Shown here piece by piece: positions 17,317-26,920 of a DNA stretch of 63,139 nt. Origin of the DNA: Planctomycetota bacterium (GTDB taxonomy: Bacteria > Planctomycetota > JAJSAM01); NCBI GenBank assembly GCA_024274785.1, contig JAJSAM010000046.1, positions 1-63,139 of the forward strand, in the 5' to 3' direction. The notes under the pieces were generated by a model. The model saw only the letters and a program-made list of their open reading frames with translations, did not search any database and had not been told where the DNA came from. A program made the position numbers and the translations under genes. Numbering within the stretch: position 1 is the stretch's first letter; every line of letters begins with the position of its first letter.

Positions 17317-18789
17317 TCAGGGGACCATGGCTTCCCAGACGGTGAACATGAGGAACCAGAGGAAGCCGACGATTCCCACGTAGACAGGAAGGTTCCGGCC
17401 TGGGGCGATGCGCTCGAGAACGCGATCGATCCAGGGCCACAGGAAGAGAATGGCCATTATGATCCCGGTCAGGACGACGCTCACCTCGAGGGAAGTGAGC
17501 CCCATCATGCCGGGACTGACCTTCAGCAGACGGAACTGGAAGTAGAAGAACCACTCGGGCTTGATGTGATCCGGCGTCACCAGCGGGTTGGCCTTGTCCC
17601 CCATTTCAGCCGGGAAGAGCAGGGTCAGCAGGGTCAGCAGGAAGAGCAGCCCGGTTCCGATCATCAGCTCGGTGAGAGCGTGGTCGGGGAAGAAGTTGAA
17701 GTGCTTGCTGTCGTCCGGCTTGCCGCCGTCGCTGAACTGCTTGTGGTACACAATCGCGACGAAGACCAGGCCGCCGAAAGCGAACAGGGCGAGTTTCCAG
17801 AGCATCGGGTTTCCGGCTTCCGCGAGGAGCAGGTCCCGGATGATCTTCCCGAGGATCAGCATCAGCGCGGTGATGAAAACGTAATACCCCGAGAGACTTC
17901 TTCGGATCAGGCCGTAGGCTCCCGCGCCAAGGCCGCCGGCGAGGATCAGAAACACGATCCAGGAGGTTCCCGGGAGCAACTGGTAGCCGACGAAGTCGAA
18001 AATCGTCCCGGAGATCGCCGCCCAGAACATCAGGAGAGCGCCAAGTGCTGCGAAGCCGGCGAAGATGGTCGGAACGAACCGGCCGATGCCGCCGCTCTCT
18101 TCGATCTGATCGAACTCGTACTCGGTGACCCCGTGCAGACGAACGAACGTCAGGTGCAATCCGAGAATGCCGATCATCATGGCCGGCAGGATGCCCACGT
18201 GCAGCAGGAACAGCCGGGTCATCGTCTGCGGACCGATTTCGGGGCCTCCTCGCAGCAGGGTCGCCATCGGCGGGCCGAGCAGCGGGACCGACTCGGTCAG
18301 GTTCGCGGCCACCGTCGCTCCCCAGTAGGAGAGCTGCTCATACACCAGCGAGTATCCGGTGAACCCGAGTGCCAGCGTCATCATCAGCAGCAGCACCCCG
18401 AACACCCAGTTGAGTTGGCGCGGATGGCGATAGGCCCGGGTGAAGAACACTCGCAGCACGTGCAGGATCAACGCGGCGATCATCAGGTACGCGGACCACT
18501 TGTGCACGCTCCGCAGGAACCAGCCGAACGGCACGGTGTGCGTGATCTTCTGCACGCTCTCGTAGGCGCCTTCGGCCCCGGGCTGGTAGTAGAAGGTGAG
18601 CAGCAGGCCGGTGGTCAGTTGAATGAGGAACAGGTAGGCGGGGGTGCCACCCAGACTGAACCACCATCGCTTGAGATGCTGCGGCACCGGCTCGTTCGAG
18701 AACTGGCGAAGCCGATCCCAGTCGAGTGGCATGAGCGCCTCCCAACCGGTTGCTCCGGAGTGGGATCCGGTCTTCTCGTTGGAAGCCAT
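17317..18789 (-). CDS. Cytochrome b of a Rieske/cytochrome b complex
   Basis: A 490-residue quinol-oxidising membrane subunit. The cytochrome b6-like part carries the heme-ligand pairs HKWSAYLMIAALILH and LLHVGILPAMMIGILGLH. The subunit IV-like part carries a Qo motif PEWFFYFQFRLLK. The two are fused with an extra block of about 120 residues and three or four helices between them (AALGALLMFWAAISG, WIVFLILAGGLGAGAYGLI, YYVFITALMLILGKIIRD). The position of the covalent heme c_n cysteine of b6f complexes is Ser (WWFSLGGTPAY). It sits one base after the Rieske gene and before the octaheme cytochrome. Confidence 0.93.
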   Translation of the reverse strand: MASNEKTGSHSGATGWEALMPLDWDRLRQFSNEPVPQHLKRWWFSLGGTPAYLFLIQLTTGLLLTFYYQPGAEGAYESVQKITHTVPFGWFLRSVHKWSAYLMIAALILHVLRVFFTRAYRHPRQLNWVFGVLLLMMTLALGFTGYSLVYEQLSYWGATVAANLTESVPLLGPPMATLLRGGPEIGPQTMTRLFLLHVGILPAMMIGILGLHLTFVRLHGVTEYEFDQIEESGGIGRFVPTIFAGFAALGALLMFWAAISGTIFDFVGYQLLPGTSWIVFLILAGGLGAGAYGLIRRSLSGYYVFITALMLILGKIIRDLLLAEAGNPMLWKLALFAFGGLVFVAIVYHKQFSDGGKPDDSKHFNFFPDHALTELMIGTGLLFLLTLLTLLFPAEMGDKANPLVTPDHIKPEWFFYFQFRLLKVSPGMMGLTSLEVSVVLTGIIMAILFLWPWIDRVLERIAPGRNLPVYVGIVGFLWFLMFTVWEAMVP

Positions 18790-18790
18790 C

Positions 18791-19252
18791 TCAGGACTCC
18801 TTGATCATCACGAACACCTTGCCCTCGGTGACCCGGGTTTCCAGTTGAGTGAGATTCTGCCCGGCTTCGGCCGGGGGACCCGCGGTGGCCTTGCCGTCCG
18901 GATCGAAGACCCCCATGTGACAGGGGCAGAAGAAGTGGTTCTCCGACGCCACCCAGTGCACCTTGCAGCCGAGGTGCGGGCACACGTCCGAGAGAACCCG
19001 GAAGCTCTTCTCGCCGGTGCGCGCCATCACGAATGTCTCACCGTCGGGCGTCCGAATGGTCTTGCTCTCGCCAATCTCGAGTTGCCCGGTGGTCCCCACG
19101 AACATCTCGCGCATGGGCACCTTGTCCCCGAGCGGCACCAGGTAGCGGAGGAAGTACACCGCGCCAAGGCCGTAGCCGAGCGCCACTCCACCCCACATCA
19201 GGGCCGAGATGAGGAAGCCGCGACGGTCTTCCGTCTTCGCTTCTTCAGTCAT
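18791..19252 (-). CDS. Rieske [2Fe-2S] protein
   Basis: A 153-residue protein. The N-terminus EDRRGFLISALMWGG is a Tat-type signal anchor that keeps the cluster domain in the periplasm. The cluster ligands lie in CPHLGC and CPCHMGVF, giving two Cys and two His plus the disulfide pair. It passes electrons from quinol at the Qo site to a c-type cytochrome, here probably the octaheme protein encoded two genes downstream. The start overlaps the methyltransferase stop by four bases. No separate cytochrome c1 or f gene is seen. Confidence 0.95.
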   Translation of the reverse strand: MTEEAKTEDRRGFLISALMWGGVALGYGLGAVYFLRYLVPLGDKVPMREMFVGTTGQLEIGESKTIRTPDGETFVMARTGEKSFRVLSDVCPHLGCKVHWVASENHFFCPCHMGVFDPDGKATAGPPAEAGQNLTQLETRVTEGKVFVMIKES

Positions 19253-20013
19253 GCATCACCTCTTGTCTTCCGGGCGACCACCAGTAGATCGCCGGAGGTT
19301 CCCGCATTGAAGGGTGCGTTGTCGAACCCACCCGTAGCGCGCTCGACCGTCAGGCCGAGGGCGTTCAGTTCCGCTTCGAGCCAGGGCAACTCCACCGGCC
19401 ACAGCTCGGAGCGAAAGTGGCGTTGCGAGACTTCGTCTCCCGCCCAGGACACCGCGATCACGTGCAGCACCACCCGCTCGGGCTCCACCTCGAACAGCTT
19501 CAGGAACAGGTGGCGCCGCGGGCCGTCCTTGACCTCCCGCACGGGCCGGAGACCGCCGCCGCCGGCGAGAAGCTTCGAATAGTTCAGGCAGTGCAGGACG
19601 AGCAGGCCACCCTTTTGAACCGATGCGGCGAGTCCCGCCAGGCTCTCCCGGACAGCGTCCTCGGTGCCCGCGACGGGGAGGGAATTCCCGAGCACCAGAA
19701 CCGCCTCGCGGGGAGACAGGTGCCCGGGGAGGCCGGCGAAATCGGTGACCGCCAGCGTGGCGCCCTCACCGAGCCGCAATCGTGCGCGCTCGACCATCCG
19801 GGGAGAGATATCCGCGCCGGCAACATCGAAACCGGCCTCTTCGAGCGCGACCAGGTGCGCGCCGGTCCCACAAGCGGCATCGAGCACCCCGGTGAGCCCT
19901 TCGGCACTCAGGATCCCGGCGAGGAACCCGATTTCACGAGGGAGCCGCCGATCCCAGTCGGTGAGGAGGTCATAGAGATCCGCGAGCGAATCGAATGCGT
20001 CGGTTCGATTCAT
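19249..20013 (-). CDS. SAM-dependent methyltransferase (class I)
   Basis: A 254-residue protein with the SAM-binding motif GVLDAACGTGAHLVAL (about residues 43-58), the acidic motif II VAGADISPRM and LVLGNSLPV further on. The C-terminal part is beta-rich. ATG at 20013 has AAGGAGGT upstream. It is the first gene of the Rieske/cytochrome b/octaheme operon and is translationally coupled to the Rieske gene. Substrate unknown; quinone, heme-protein or small-molecule methylation are all possible, and its place at the head of the operon suggests a role in complex biogenesis or the substrate pathway. Confidence 0.8.
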   Translation of the reverse strand: MNRTDAFDSLADLYDLLTDWDRRLPREIGFLAGILSAEGLTGVLDAACGTGAHLVALEEAGFDVAGADISPRMVERARLRLGEGATLAVTDFAGLPGHLSPREAVLVLGNSLPVAGTEDAVRESLAGLAASVQKGGLLVLHCLNYSKLLAGGGGLRPVREVKDGPRRHLFLKLFEVEPERVVLHVIAVSWAGDEVSQRHFRSELWPVELPWLEAELNALGLTVERATGGFDNAPFNAGTSGDLLVVARKTRGDA

Positions 20014-20078
20014 CCGCGACCTCCTTGCGGGTTGCCCGGCCCGCGCCGATGATGCCCTCTGCCCATGCCGGAACGGGG

Positions 20079-20094
20079 AGCACACGCCGTACCA
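20079..20094 (-). promoter_or_regulatory. Sigma-54 (-24/-12) promoter of the methyltransferase-Rieske-cytb-octaheme-porin operon
   Basis: Read on the minus strand the site is TGGTACGGCGTGTGCT. It keeps the invariant GG and GC ten bases apart and differs from TGGCACG-N4-TTGC at two positions. Transcription would start near 20068, giving a leader of about 55 bases before the ATG at 20013. The divergent gene encodes a sigma-54 activator and repeated TGCAAC elements lie just upstream, which together strengthen the call. Confidence 0.65.
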
Positions 20095-20119
20095 TTCGCT
20101 GAAATATGGGGTTACGTCC

Positions 20120-20171
20120 TGCAACGGTTGCAATGCAACGCCCGCTCTGCAACACTGATGTTGCGTGCAAC
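20120..20171. promoter_or_regulatory. Array of TGCAAC/GTTGCA inverted repeats, probable activator binding sites
   Basis: TGCAACGGTTGCA at 20120-20132 is directly followed by ATGCAAC (20133-20139), a further TGCAAC at 20148-20153 and GTTGCGTGCAAC at 20160-20171. The first two form overlapping palindromes. Relative to the predicted sigma-54 start the sites lie at about -58 to -103, the normal place for upstream activator sites. The last repeat touches the start codon of the divergent activator gene, so autoregulation is possible. Confidence 0.6.
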
Positions 20172-20172
20172 C

Positions 20173-21483
20173 ATGAACCAAGAAAACGAGAACTACCGGA
20201 GCAACCTCGACGCAATTCTTGAGATTGTTCCTTCCGGCCTCTTCACGCTCGACCACGAGATGCGGGTCCGATCCATGAACCACACCGCCGAGCGACTCCT
20301 CGGGCTGGGGTCGGGAGAGGGATTCGGCCTGACCTGCAAGGATATCCTCGTTCCCCACGTCTGCACCGAGGACTGCGCCTTTCGCAGATCACTGAATGAG
20401 GGGGTCCTGCAACGGGACTGGGCAGTGAAGGTCCGACTGAGAAAAGGGGGCCGCCGGGAACTCCTGTTCAGCACCGCGTTTCTCGCCGCGGGGGACGATC
20501 GGGACGGTGAAGTCGCGGTTTCCATCAAGGACATCACCGAGGTGGAGAGTCTGCGGCGCGCGCTGCACGAGCGCTGGGTCTTCCACGGCCTGGTCTGCGC
20601 TTCGGGGGAGATGAAGGAGGTCGTCACACTGGTCAGGGAACTGGCCCCCTTCGATTCCACAGTCCTCATCCTCGGGGAGTCCGGCACCGGCAAGGAGGTC
20701 ATCGCCAGGGCGATGCACGAGGAGAGCAAGCGGCGGGGGAAACCGTTTGTAACCGTGAACTGCTCCGCCTACTCCGAAGGCCTGCTGGAGAGCGAACTCT
20801 TCGGACACGTGGCCGGTTCCTTCACCGGCGCCATGCGTGATCGCCAGGGCCGTTTCGAATCGGCCAACGGCGGCACGCTGTTCCTCGACGAGATCGGGGA
20901 GGTCTCGCCGGCCATCCAGGTGAAGCTGCTGCGCGTCCTCCAGGAACGGGTCATCGAGCGGGTGGGCGACCAGACGCCGATTCCCGTGGACATCCGGGTC
21001 GTGGCGGCCACGAACCGGGATCTTCGAAACGAGGTCATGATCGGCAACTTCCGCGAGGATCTCTTCTACCGCTTGAACGTCATCACGGTGGACGTGCCAC
21101 CGCTTCGGGACCGCAGAAACGACATCCCGGCCCTGACCGAACACTTCCTGCCCCGTTACGCCGGGGAGACCGGCAAGAAAGTGGACAGCGTGTCGGAAGA
21201 GGCGATCGAAATCCTCCTGCGCCACGACTGGCCGGGGAACGTCCGGGAACTCGAGAATGCAATCGAGCACGCCGTCGTGCGCAGCCGCAGCCCGATCATC
21301 CTGCCGAAGGATCTCCCGCAGGAAGTGCGCGGCGGCCGCCCGGAGGTGACCGGCATGGGGAGCGAATCCCGGATTGATGCGGCCATGGACGCCGCCGGCG
21401 GGAAGGTGGGCCGGGCCGCGGAGATCCTCGGGGTGCACCGCACGACCCTGTGGCGGTGGCTGAAGAAGAACGGGCGCAACTGA
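20173..21483 (+). CDS. PAS-domain sigma-54 dependent transcriptional activator
   Basis: A 436-residue activator with three parts. A PAS domain (residues 1-120, [20 protein letters not shown] ... [11 protein letters not shown]) contains a CTEDCAFRR cysteine pair that may bind a cofactor. The AAA+ domain has Walker A GESGTGKE, the sigma-54 contact loop written GSFTGA instead of GAFTGA, Walker [12 protein letters not shown] and the R-finger region. A Fis-type HTH ends the protein ([20 protein letters not shown]). There is no receiver domain. Start at 20173 follows the repeats and lacks an obvious ribosome site; 20158 is an alternative. It is divergent to the respiratory operon it likely controls. 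Confidence 0.9.
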   Translation: MNQENENYRSNLDAILEIVPSGLFTLDHEMRVRSMNHTAERLLGLGSGEGFGLTCKDILVPHVCTEDCAFRRSLNEGVLQRDWAVKVRLRKGGRRELLFSTAFLAAGDDRDGEVAVSIKDITEVESLRRALHERWVFHGLVCASGEMKEVVTLVRELAPFDSTVLILGESGTGKEVIARAMHEESKRRGKPFVTVNCSAYSEGLLESELFGHVAGSFTGAMRDRQGRFESANGGTLFLDEIGEVSPAIQVKLLRVLQERVIERVGDQTPIPVDIRVVAATNRDLRNEVMIGNFREDLFYRLNVITVDVPPLRDRRNDIPALTEHFLPRYAGETGKKVDSVSEEAIEILLRHDWPGNVRELENAIEHAVVRSRSPIILPKDLPQEVRGGRPEVTGMGSESRIDAAMDAAGGKVGRAAEILGVHRTTLWRWLKKNGRN

Positions 21484-21571
21484 CCCCCTGGAACCGCCGA
21501 AGCTCGATTCCTCGCGGCACTCCCGGTGGGCACGGCACGGTCGGGACCAGGCCCGCCCCTCCGCCCGCGGA

Positions 21572-23215
21572 TCAGTCCGGCCGGGCCCGGTTCCGCCCCT
21601 CAGGCCGCATCCGTACCGGCAGGTAGACCGCGAACCTCGTCCCCGCCCCCACCTTTGAACTGACGGCGATTCTCCCACCGTGGTTCTCCACGATGCGGTA
21701 CGTCACCGACAAGCCGAGTCCCGTGCCCTCCCCGGTTTCCTTGGTGCTGAAAAACGGGTCGAAGATACGGACCAGGTCGGCCTCGGCGATACCCGGTCCG
21801 CTGTCGATCACCTCGACGCGAATACCGAAACCATGGCCGTTCACATCGTCCACCGTGCGCGTCGAAAGACTCAGCCGCCCCTCCCCCCCCATGGCCTCGG
21901 TGGCATTGGCGATCAGGTTGACGAAGACCTGCTGCACCTGGTCCTGATCGGCCTCGATCTCCGGGAGATCTTCGGCGTATTGACGGTTGATTTCCACGGT
22001 CCCGAACTTGGGTTGGTACTTCATCAGGCAAAGCGTCCGGTCCAGCATGTCGTTGATGTCCAGTTGCTTCCGGACGATTTCACCACCGCGCGCGAACTCG
22101 AGGAGGCCCCGCACGATCCGGCTGCAACGCTCCGCCTCGTGGATGATCGTGTCCAGGTCCTCCCGTTGCCGTCCCTCCTCCGGAATAGTCTTCTTCAGCA
22201 GGTGGGCGAAAGTGATCACTCCGGTCAGCGGATTGTTGATCTCGTGGGCGACGCCCGCCGCCATCTGCCCGATCGCCGCCATCTTCTCGGATCGCAGCAT
22301 CTGGACCTGCGCCTTCTCGAGTTCCGCCGTCTTCTCCGCGACCTTCTGCTCGAGTTGCTCCGCGAAATCGCGGATCTCCTCCTGGGCCTCGGCCAACTGC
22401 GCCGTCATCTCGTTGAAAGCGCCCGCCAGCCGGCCCAATTCGTCCCGGCGTCGCTCTGGAATGCGGTAGTCGAGGTTCAGCAGGCCGACCTTCCGTGTCC
22501 CGTCCAGCAGCGTGGTCACCGGGTGGTGGACGAAGTGGTGGATGAGCAGGGCCACGACCCCGATCATCAGCCCCACGCCGAGAATCCCGGAGATGGCCAG
22601 CGTCCGCCGGTGAAAGACGATGTCGTCGTCGAGACGCTGCAGCGAGACCACCACATCCAGGATACCGAGCACGGTCTGGTCCTCGTGGCAAGCGGTACAG
22701 TTCTTCTCCTTCTCGTTGTAGATGGGGTTGATCACTCCGAGGACGCGGTGCCCCATCCGGCCTTCCTTCGCCGGGGTGTAGAAGAACCTGCTGCGATCCG
22801 TGTATGCTCTCGGGCGAAGCTCCTCGGACGAGGTGTGGCATTGCCTGCAACTCTCCGTGTCCTTCGCCACGGTCCGCCCCAACTCGGTGGGATCCGATGA
22901 GTACTGGATCCGGCCGACGGCATCGTAGATCCGCACCCCTTCGAGTTCATCCCGCTTGCCGATATCGATGATCACATCGTGGATGGCCCCCCGGCCCGCC
23001 GCCCCCTGCAGCATGGAGTGGGTCAGGCTGTTCTTGATGGTGTCCGAGAGGAGATTGGCCTCCTCCCGCTTGATCGCGAGCAGAGCATGCTCGTGGTGGG
23101 CCATGGAAAAGTAGAGGAACAGGCTCAGCCCGACCCCGAGCACCCCCCCGACGGTGACCGCCAGGCGGAATCCCAGGGACCGGAAAAGGGACCTCCGGTA
23201 GCTCGTCTCATTCAT
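21572..23215 (-). CDS. Sensor histidine kinase with c-type heme motifs in its periplasmic domain
   Basis: A 547-residue kinase. Two membrane helices (about 18-38 and 199-219) flank a sensor domain with CRQCH (about 123-127) and CTACH (about 163-167), both canonical heme c attachment sites. Then come HAMP, a coiled coil (AEQLEQKVAEKTAELEKAQ), the phosphoacceptor [12 protein letters not shown] and an HATPase domain (NLIANATEAMGG, FDPFFSTKETGEGTGLGLS). Heme-bearing sensors of this layout are expected to read redox state or a gaseous ligand. ATG 23215 directly follows an alternative GTG at 23218; GGAGG lies upstream. No receiver gene is adjacent on its strand; it is convergent with the PAS activator. 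Confidence 0.9.
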   Translation of the reverse strand: MNETSYRRSLFRSLGFRLAVTVGGVLGVGLSLFLYFSMAHHEHALLAIKREEANLLSDTIKNSLTHSMLQGAAGRGAIHDVIIDIGKRDELEGVRIYDAVGRIQYSSDPTELGRTVAKDTESCRQCHTSSEELRPRAYTDRSRFFYTPAKEGRMGHRVLGVINPIYNEKEKNCTACHEDQTVLGILDVVVSLQRLDDDIVFHRRTLAISGILGVGLMIGVVALLIHHFVHHPVTTLLDGTRKVGLLNLDYRIPERRRDELGRLAGAFNEMTAQLAEAQEEIRDFAEQLEQKVAEKTAELEKAQVQMLRSEKMAAIGQMAAGVAHEINNPLTGVITFAHLLKKTIPEEGRQREDLDTIIHEAERCSRIVRGLLEFARGGEIVRKQLDINDMLDRTLCLMKYQPKFGTVEINRQYAEDLPEIEADQDQVQQVFVNLIANATEAMGGEGRLSLSTRTVDDVNGHGFGIRVEVIDSGPGIAEADLVRIFDPFFSTKETGEGTGLGLSVTYRIVENHGGRIAVSSKVGAGTRFAVYLPVRMRPEGRNRARPD

Positions 23216-23410
23216 CACCCCGATCCTCCACGGAACGCCCCCGGAATCCCAGTCAGTTCAACCCGCGCTGCCGGGATTACCGATCCTCGTGACGGAATTC
23301 CCCACATACCACCAATGTCACGCGCAGGCACCACGAACGCATCCCGCTGGCTCAAAACGACTTGAATCGAAGGCCCCAACGAGCACGACATTTGCTGTGA
23401 GGTTGGCGGA

Positions 23411-23605
23411 ATGACAACGACACTCGGAATCTCAAGCGCCTCACTGATAGCAGCCAACCTCTTTCTCCTCGCTGTGGTCCTGGTCCCGCTCCTTCTCGTC
23501 GGCGCCGCCATCCTGGGGGAGGCCGTGGCTCGATTCCGGCGCCGCCGCAACATCGTCTGGGTGGAGTTGAAGGGAGTGGGGCGAATCCCGGTGCTCAAGG
23601 ACTAG
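23411..23605 (+). CDS. Small single-span membrane protein
   Basis: A 64-residue protein with one long hydrophobic segment (NLFLLAVVLVPLLLVGAAIL) followed by a basic tail (ARFRRRRNIVWVELKG). GAGG lies nine bases before the ATG. It stands alone on the plus strand between the two heme-kinase loci. A sigma-54-like box (GAGCACGACATTTGCT, 23381-23396) is too close to the start to leave a leader, so its promoter is uncertain. Family unknown; it could be a subunit of one of the neighbouring complexes. Confidence 0.5.
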   Translation: MTTTLGISSASLIAANLFLLAVVLVPLLLVGAAILGEAVARFRRRRNIVWVELKGVGRIPVLKD

Positions 23606-23753
23606 TGTCTTGTCAGGCTGTCGGGGTATGACGCACTCGCGCGGGGCACGCCGTCCGCCCTCCGCCTGCTGGCACGAGTTTCTCGCCATCGCCCGCGATC
23701 GAATGGGCAGTCGCGGCGCATCGCGGCACCGGATCTCCCCAGAAATGGCAGAG

Positions 23754-25124
23754 CTACCTCCCCGGCCTCTCGATGCCGTACTTCTTGATCTTCTCGTAAA
23801 GCGTCGAGCGATCGATGCCGAGGACCACCGCCGCGGACTTCACATTCCAGCCGGTCTCCGCCAGGACCGCGGGAATGACCCGTTGCTCCACCTCGGCCAA
23901 ACTCAAATTCACCGGCGGCACAAAGCCGCCTCTGGCCCTTCGCACGCCGCTCTGCAGGAAATCGAAGGAACTCCCGCAGAGCTTCTCCTTCCCGCACGTC
24001 GCCATCGCCCGCTCGATGGCGTTTTCGAGTTCGCGGACATTGCCCGGCCAGTCGTGGTCGAGCAGGACCCGGAGGGCGCCTTCGGTGATCCCTCTCGTCG
24101 GAACGGAGAGTTCGATCGCCAACCGGCTCACAAAGTGGCGGGCGAGCAGCGGGATATCCTCGCGCCGGTCGCGCAGCGGCGGCAGGTTCATGCTCACCAC
24201 GTTCAACCGATAGTAAAGATCCTCGCGAAACGCTCCCTCTTCCACCGCCCGCGGCAGGTCCCGGTTGGTTGCGGCGATCACGCGGACATCCACCGAGATC
24301 TCCTCCGCCCCCCCCACCCGGAAGAAGCTCCGCTCCTGCAGGACCCGCAGCAGATCCAACTGGAGCTTCGGGGGAATATCGCCGATCTCATCGAGGAAGA
24401 TCGTACCGCCGTCGGCCTGTTCGAACTTGCCGGTCTTCCGTGACAACGCACCGGTAAACGAGCCCTGCTCATGCCCGAACAGCTCCGATTCGAGCAGAGT
24501 CTCGGCGAGCGCGGCACAGGAAACGTGTACGAAGGCCCCTTCCCTGCGCTCTCCCGCCTGGTGGATCGCCCGGGCCACGAGTTCCTTGCCGGTGCCGCTT
24601 TCTCCGAGAATCAACACGGTACTCTTCAGTCCGGCCACCTTGCGAATCAGGTCGAAGATCTCCGCCATCCGGTCGTTCTTGCTGATGATGTCGTGAAACT
24701 CGAATCGGCGGGCGAGCTTCTTCCGGAGATAGACGTTCTCGCGCTGGATCGCCTTCAACTCGAGGATGCGCCGGGTGAGCAACGAACTCTCCTCCGGGTT
24801 GAAGGGCTTGACGATGTAGTCGCGAGCGCCGAGCTTCATCGCCTCGACCGCGGTGTCCACGGTGGCGTAGGCGGTCATGATCACGATCTCGGTCTCCGGC
24901 CGCAGCGCCTTGATCTGCGCGAGGGTGTCGATACCGCTCATCCCTCCCGGCATCTTGAGATCGATAAAGCAGACGGCGAAGTCCTTCTGCCTGACCAGCT
25001 CGACCGCCTCCGGGCCGTTCCCGGCGTCATCCACTTCATAGCCATCCTCGGTCAGCCACGCGGAAAGCGAATCCCGCATCGAGGGCTCGTCATCCACCAC
25101 GAGAATGCGAAAGGGCTCGTCCAT
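23754..25124 (-). CDS. Sigma-54 dependent response regulator (NtrC family)
   Basis: A 456-residue protein. The receiver domain (residues 1-120) shows the acidic pair VVDDEPS, phosphoacceptor Asp in CFIDLKMPGG and Lys in YIVKPFNPEES. The AAA+ domain has Walker A GESGTGKE, loop GSFTGA and Walker B GGTIFLDEIGD. A Fis-type HTH lies at the C-terminus (AAVVLGIDRSTLYEKIKKYG). The start codon overlaps the stop of the upstream kinase gene, which marks the kinase as its partner. Likely targets are the neighbouring respiratory operons. Confidence 0.93.
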   Translation of the reverse strand: MDEPFRILVVDDEPSMRDSLSAWLTEDGYEVDDAGNGPEAVELVRQKDFAVCFIDLKMPGGMSGIDTLAQIKALRPETEIVIMTAYATVDTAVEAMKLGARDYIVKPFNPEESSLLTRRILELKAIQRENVYLRKKLARRFEFHDIISKNDRMAEIFDLIRKVAGLKSTVLILGESGTGKELVARAIHQAGERREGAFVHVSCAALAETLLESELFGHEQGSFTGALSRKTGKFEQADGGTIFLDEIGDIPPKLQLDLLRVLQERSFFRVGGAEEISVDVRVIAATNRDLPRAVEEGAFREDLYYRLNVVSMNLPPLRDRREDIPLLARHFVSRLAIELSVPTRGITEGALRVLLDHDWPGNVRELENAIERAMATCGKEKLCGSSFDFLQSGVRRARGGFVPPVNLSLAEVEQRVIPAVLAETGWNVKSAAVVLGIDRSTLYEKIKKYGIERPGR

Positions 25125-26797
25125 CACTCTGCCTCCGAATTCGATCGCACCCGGCCCGGCAGGCGAACGGTGAAGGTCGTCCCGTCCTCCGGGCTGCTCG
25201 CTACCTCGATCGTTCCGCCGTGGGTCTCCACGATCCCGTAGACCACGGCGAGGCCGAGGCCGATGCCCTTCCCGTCTTCCTTCGTCGTGAAGAACGGGTC
25301 GAAGACGCGGGTCAGGTTCTCCGCATCGATGCCGACGCCCCGATCCGCCACGGTGAGCACCGCTCCGCTCTCCTCGCCGGGGCTGGTGCGCAGTACGACG
25401 ACCTGCCCTTCCCGGGAAGCATCGGCGGCGTTCTGCAGCAGGTTCGTCACCACCTGCTGGATCCGCTGTGCGTCGCAAGGGATCCGGGGGAGGTCCGGAT
25501 GAGGATGAAACTCGGCCCGCACCCCATTCTCCGCCAGACGATATCCGGTGGCCTCGATCGTCCGCCGGACCACTTCGTTCAGATCCTCCGGTGTGTCGGG
25601 CGAAGCGGACCGGCGGGAGAATGCGAGCAGGTCTGTGACGATCCGGCCGGCGCGGGACGTCTCGCTGACGACACATGACAGGTACCGGCGAAAGTCCTCG
25701 ACGCGATCCGGCGGAATCCCATCGTCGCCCATCAGCCTCATCATCAACGCCCCGTAGTTCAACACACCGGAGAGGGGGTTGTTGATCTCGTGGGCGACGC
25801 TCGCCGAGAGGCGCCCGAGCGAGGCCAGCCGTTCGCTCTGCCCGAGCCTGCGCTGCGCTTCCTGGAGTTCGAGGGTCCGTTCCGCCACCTTCCGCTCGAG
25901 GTTCCGGGTGAAATCCTCGATCTTCACATGGGCGCTCCGCAGCTGCACGCGCATGGAATCGAAAGACTTGCCCAATTCTCCGAGCTCATCCTTGGATCGA
26001 ACGACGATGGGTTGGTCGAGGCGCATGGCGGCGACGTGCTCCGTCGCCTCGATCAGCGTCGTGATCGGACGATGCACGAAGTGCCGGGTGAAGAACACGA
26101 CAAAGGCCGCAATCAGGACCACCGAGACCACCGTCACGAGCACGGCCCGGGTGCGGATGCCGGCCACCTCCTCGTCCAGGCGATCGAGCGGCACGGAGAT
26201 GTCGAGGACGCCGAGCACGTGGATGCCCTCGGGATGCGCGTGGCAGCTCGCGGTGCTGCAGGCGGGTTCGTTGTAGATCGGCGTGATGTACCCGAGCAGG
26301 TGGTGGTCATTCTCCCGAAACTCCCGCACGCGGGTGTGGACCTTCGGCTTCACCAGGGGCTTGCCCGCCGCGTGACAGATGTCGCAGGCTTCCGCCCCCT
26401 GATTCACCATCGTCCCGGCATCGGGTCCGGTGGAGAACGTGATCCGGCCCACCTTGTTGAAGATCCTCACGCGCCGGACCCCCTCCTGGCTCCCGATGGT
26501 CCGCATGACCTGATAGGCGGACTCGCGCTGGTCGTCCAGCATGGCGTGCCAGGTGGCGCCGGTGATGGTATTGGAGAGGCGATCGGTGCCCTGGATGACC
26601 TCATCGAGGAGCTGTTGTTCCTGAATCCGGGCGTTGACATAGGCAAAGATACCGACGACCAGCAAGACGATCGCGGTCACGGAAAGGATCAGTTTTGGTG
26701 CCAGTCCTCGCGGCATCCAGCCCGTATTCATCATGATGGCCCACGACCTGAGGGGCGGTCGCGGCGCATCGCGTCGTCGGTCTTCCTGGCGCTGCAT
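25124..26797 (-). CDS. Heme-c sensor histidine kinase, partner of the downstream response regulator
   Basis: A 557-residue kinase with the same plan as the kinase at 21572. Two membrane helices (about 35-55 and 208-228) enclose a sensor domain with CDICH (138-142) and an unusual CSTASCH (170-176), a CX4CH heme motif. HAMP, coiled coil, [13 protein letters not shown] phosphoacceptor and HATPase ([18 protein letters not shown]) follow. ATG 26797 is chosen because GAGGAGG lies nine bases upstream; MMN at 26734 is the alternative. Its stop overlaps the regulator start, so the pair is co-translated. Confidence 0.9.
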   Translation of the reverse strand: MQRQEDRRRDAPRPPLRSWAIMMNTGWMPRGLAPKLILSVTAIVLLVVGIFAYVNARIQEQQLLDEVIQGTDRLSNTITGATWHAMLDDQRESAYQVMRTIGSQEGVRRVRIFNKVGRITFSTGPDAGTMVNQGAEACDICHAAGKPLVKPKVHTRVREFRENDHHLLGYITPIYNEPACSTASCHAHPEGIHVLGVLDISVPLDRLDEEVAGIRTRAVLVTVVSVVLIAAFVVFFTRHFVHRPITTLIEATEHVAAMRLDQPIVVRSKDELGELGKSFDSMRVQLRSAHVKIEDFTRNLERKVAERTLELQEAQRRLGQSERLASLGRLSASVAHEINNPLSGVLNYGALMMRLMGDDGIPPDRVEDFRRYLSCVVSETSRAGRIVTDLLAFSRRSASPDTPEDLNEVVRRTIEATGYRLAENGVRAEFHPHPDLPRIPCDAQRIQQVVTNLLQNAADASREGQVVVLRTSPGEESGAVLTVADRGVGIDAENLTRVFDPFFTTKEDGKGIGLGLAVVYGIVETHGGTIEVASSPEDGTTFTVRLPGRVRSNSEAE

Positions 26798-26920
26798 CCG
26801 CGCCCGCCTCCTCAGATACACCTGGTTGTGACTGCAATCCCAGACTACTGCGCAGCCGATCCGTCTCTCCGAGGATTCGGAGCATCCCGAATCCCGACAC
26901 CGAGCCGAATTCGATGAATT

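Noticed and set aside
14190..19252. Whole operon as a nitrification (Hao-c554-cM552) cluster
   Set aside because: No c554 or cM552 genes are present and the Rieske/cytochrome b neighbours point to another electron route.
23381..23396. GAGCACGACATTTGCT as sigma-54 promoter of the small membrane protein
   Set aside because: The invariant GG is AG and the start would fall only about four bases before the ATG.
23671..23690. Perfect -24 element CTGGCACG as a sigma-54 promoter
   Set aside because: No GC at the required ten-base distance and no plus-strand gene follows within 3 kb.
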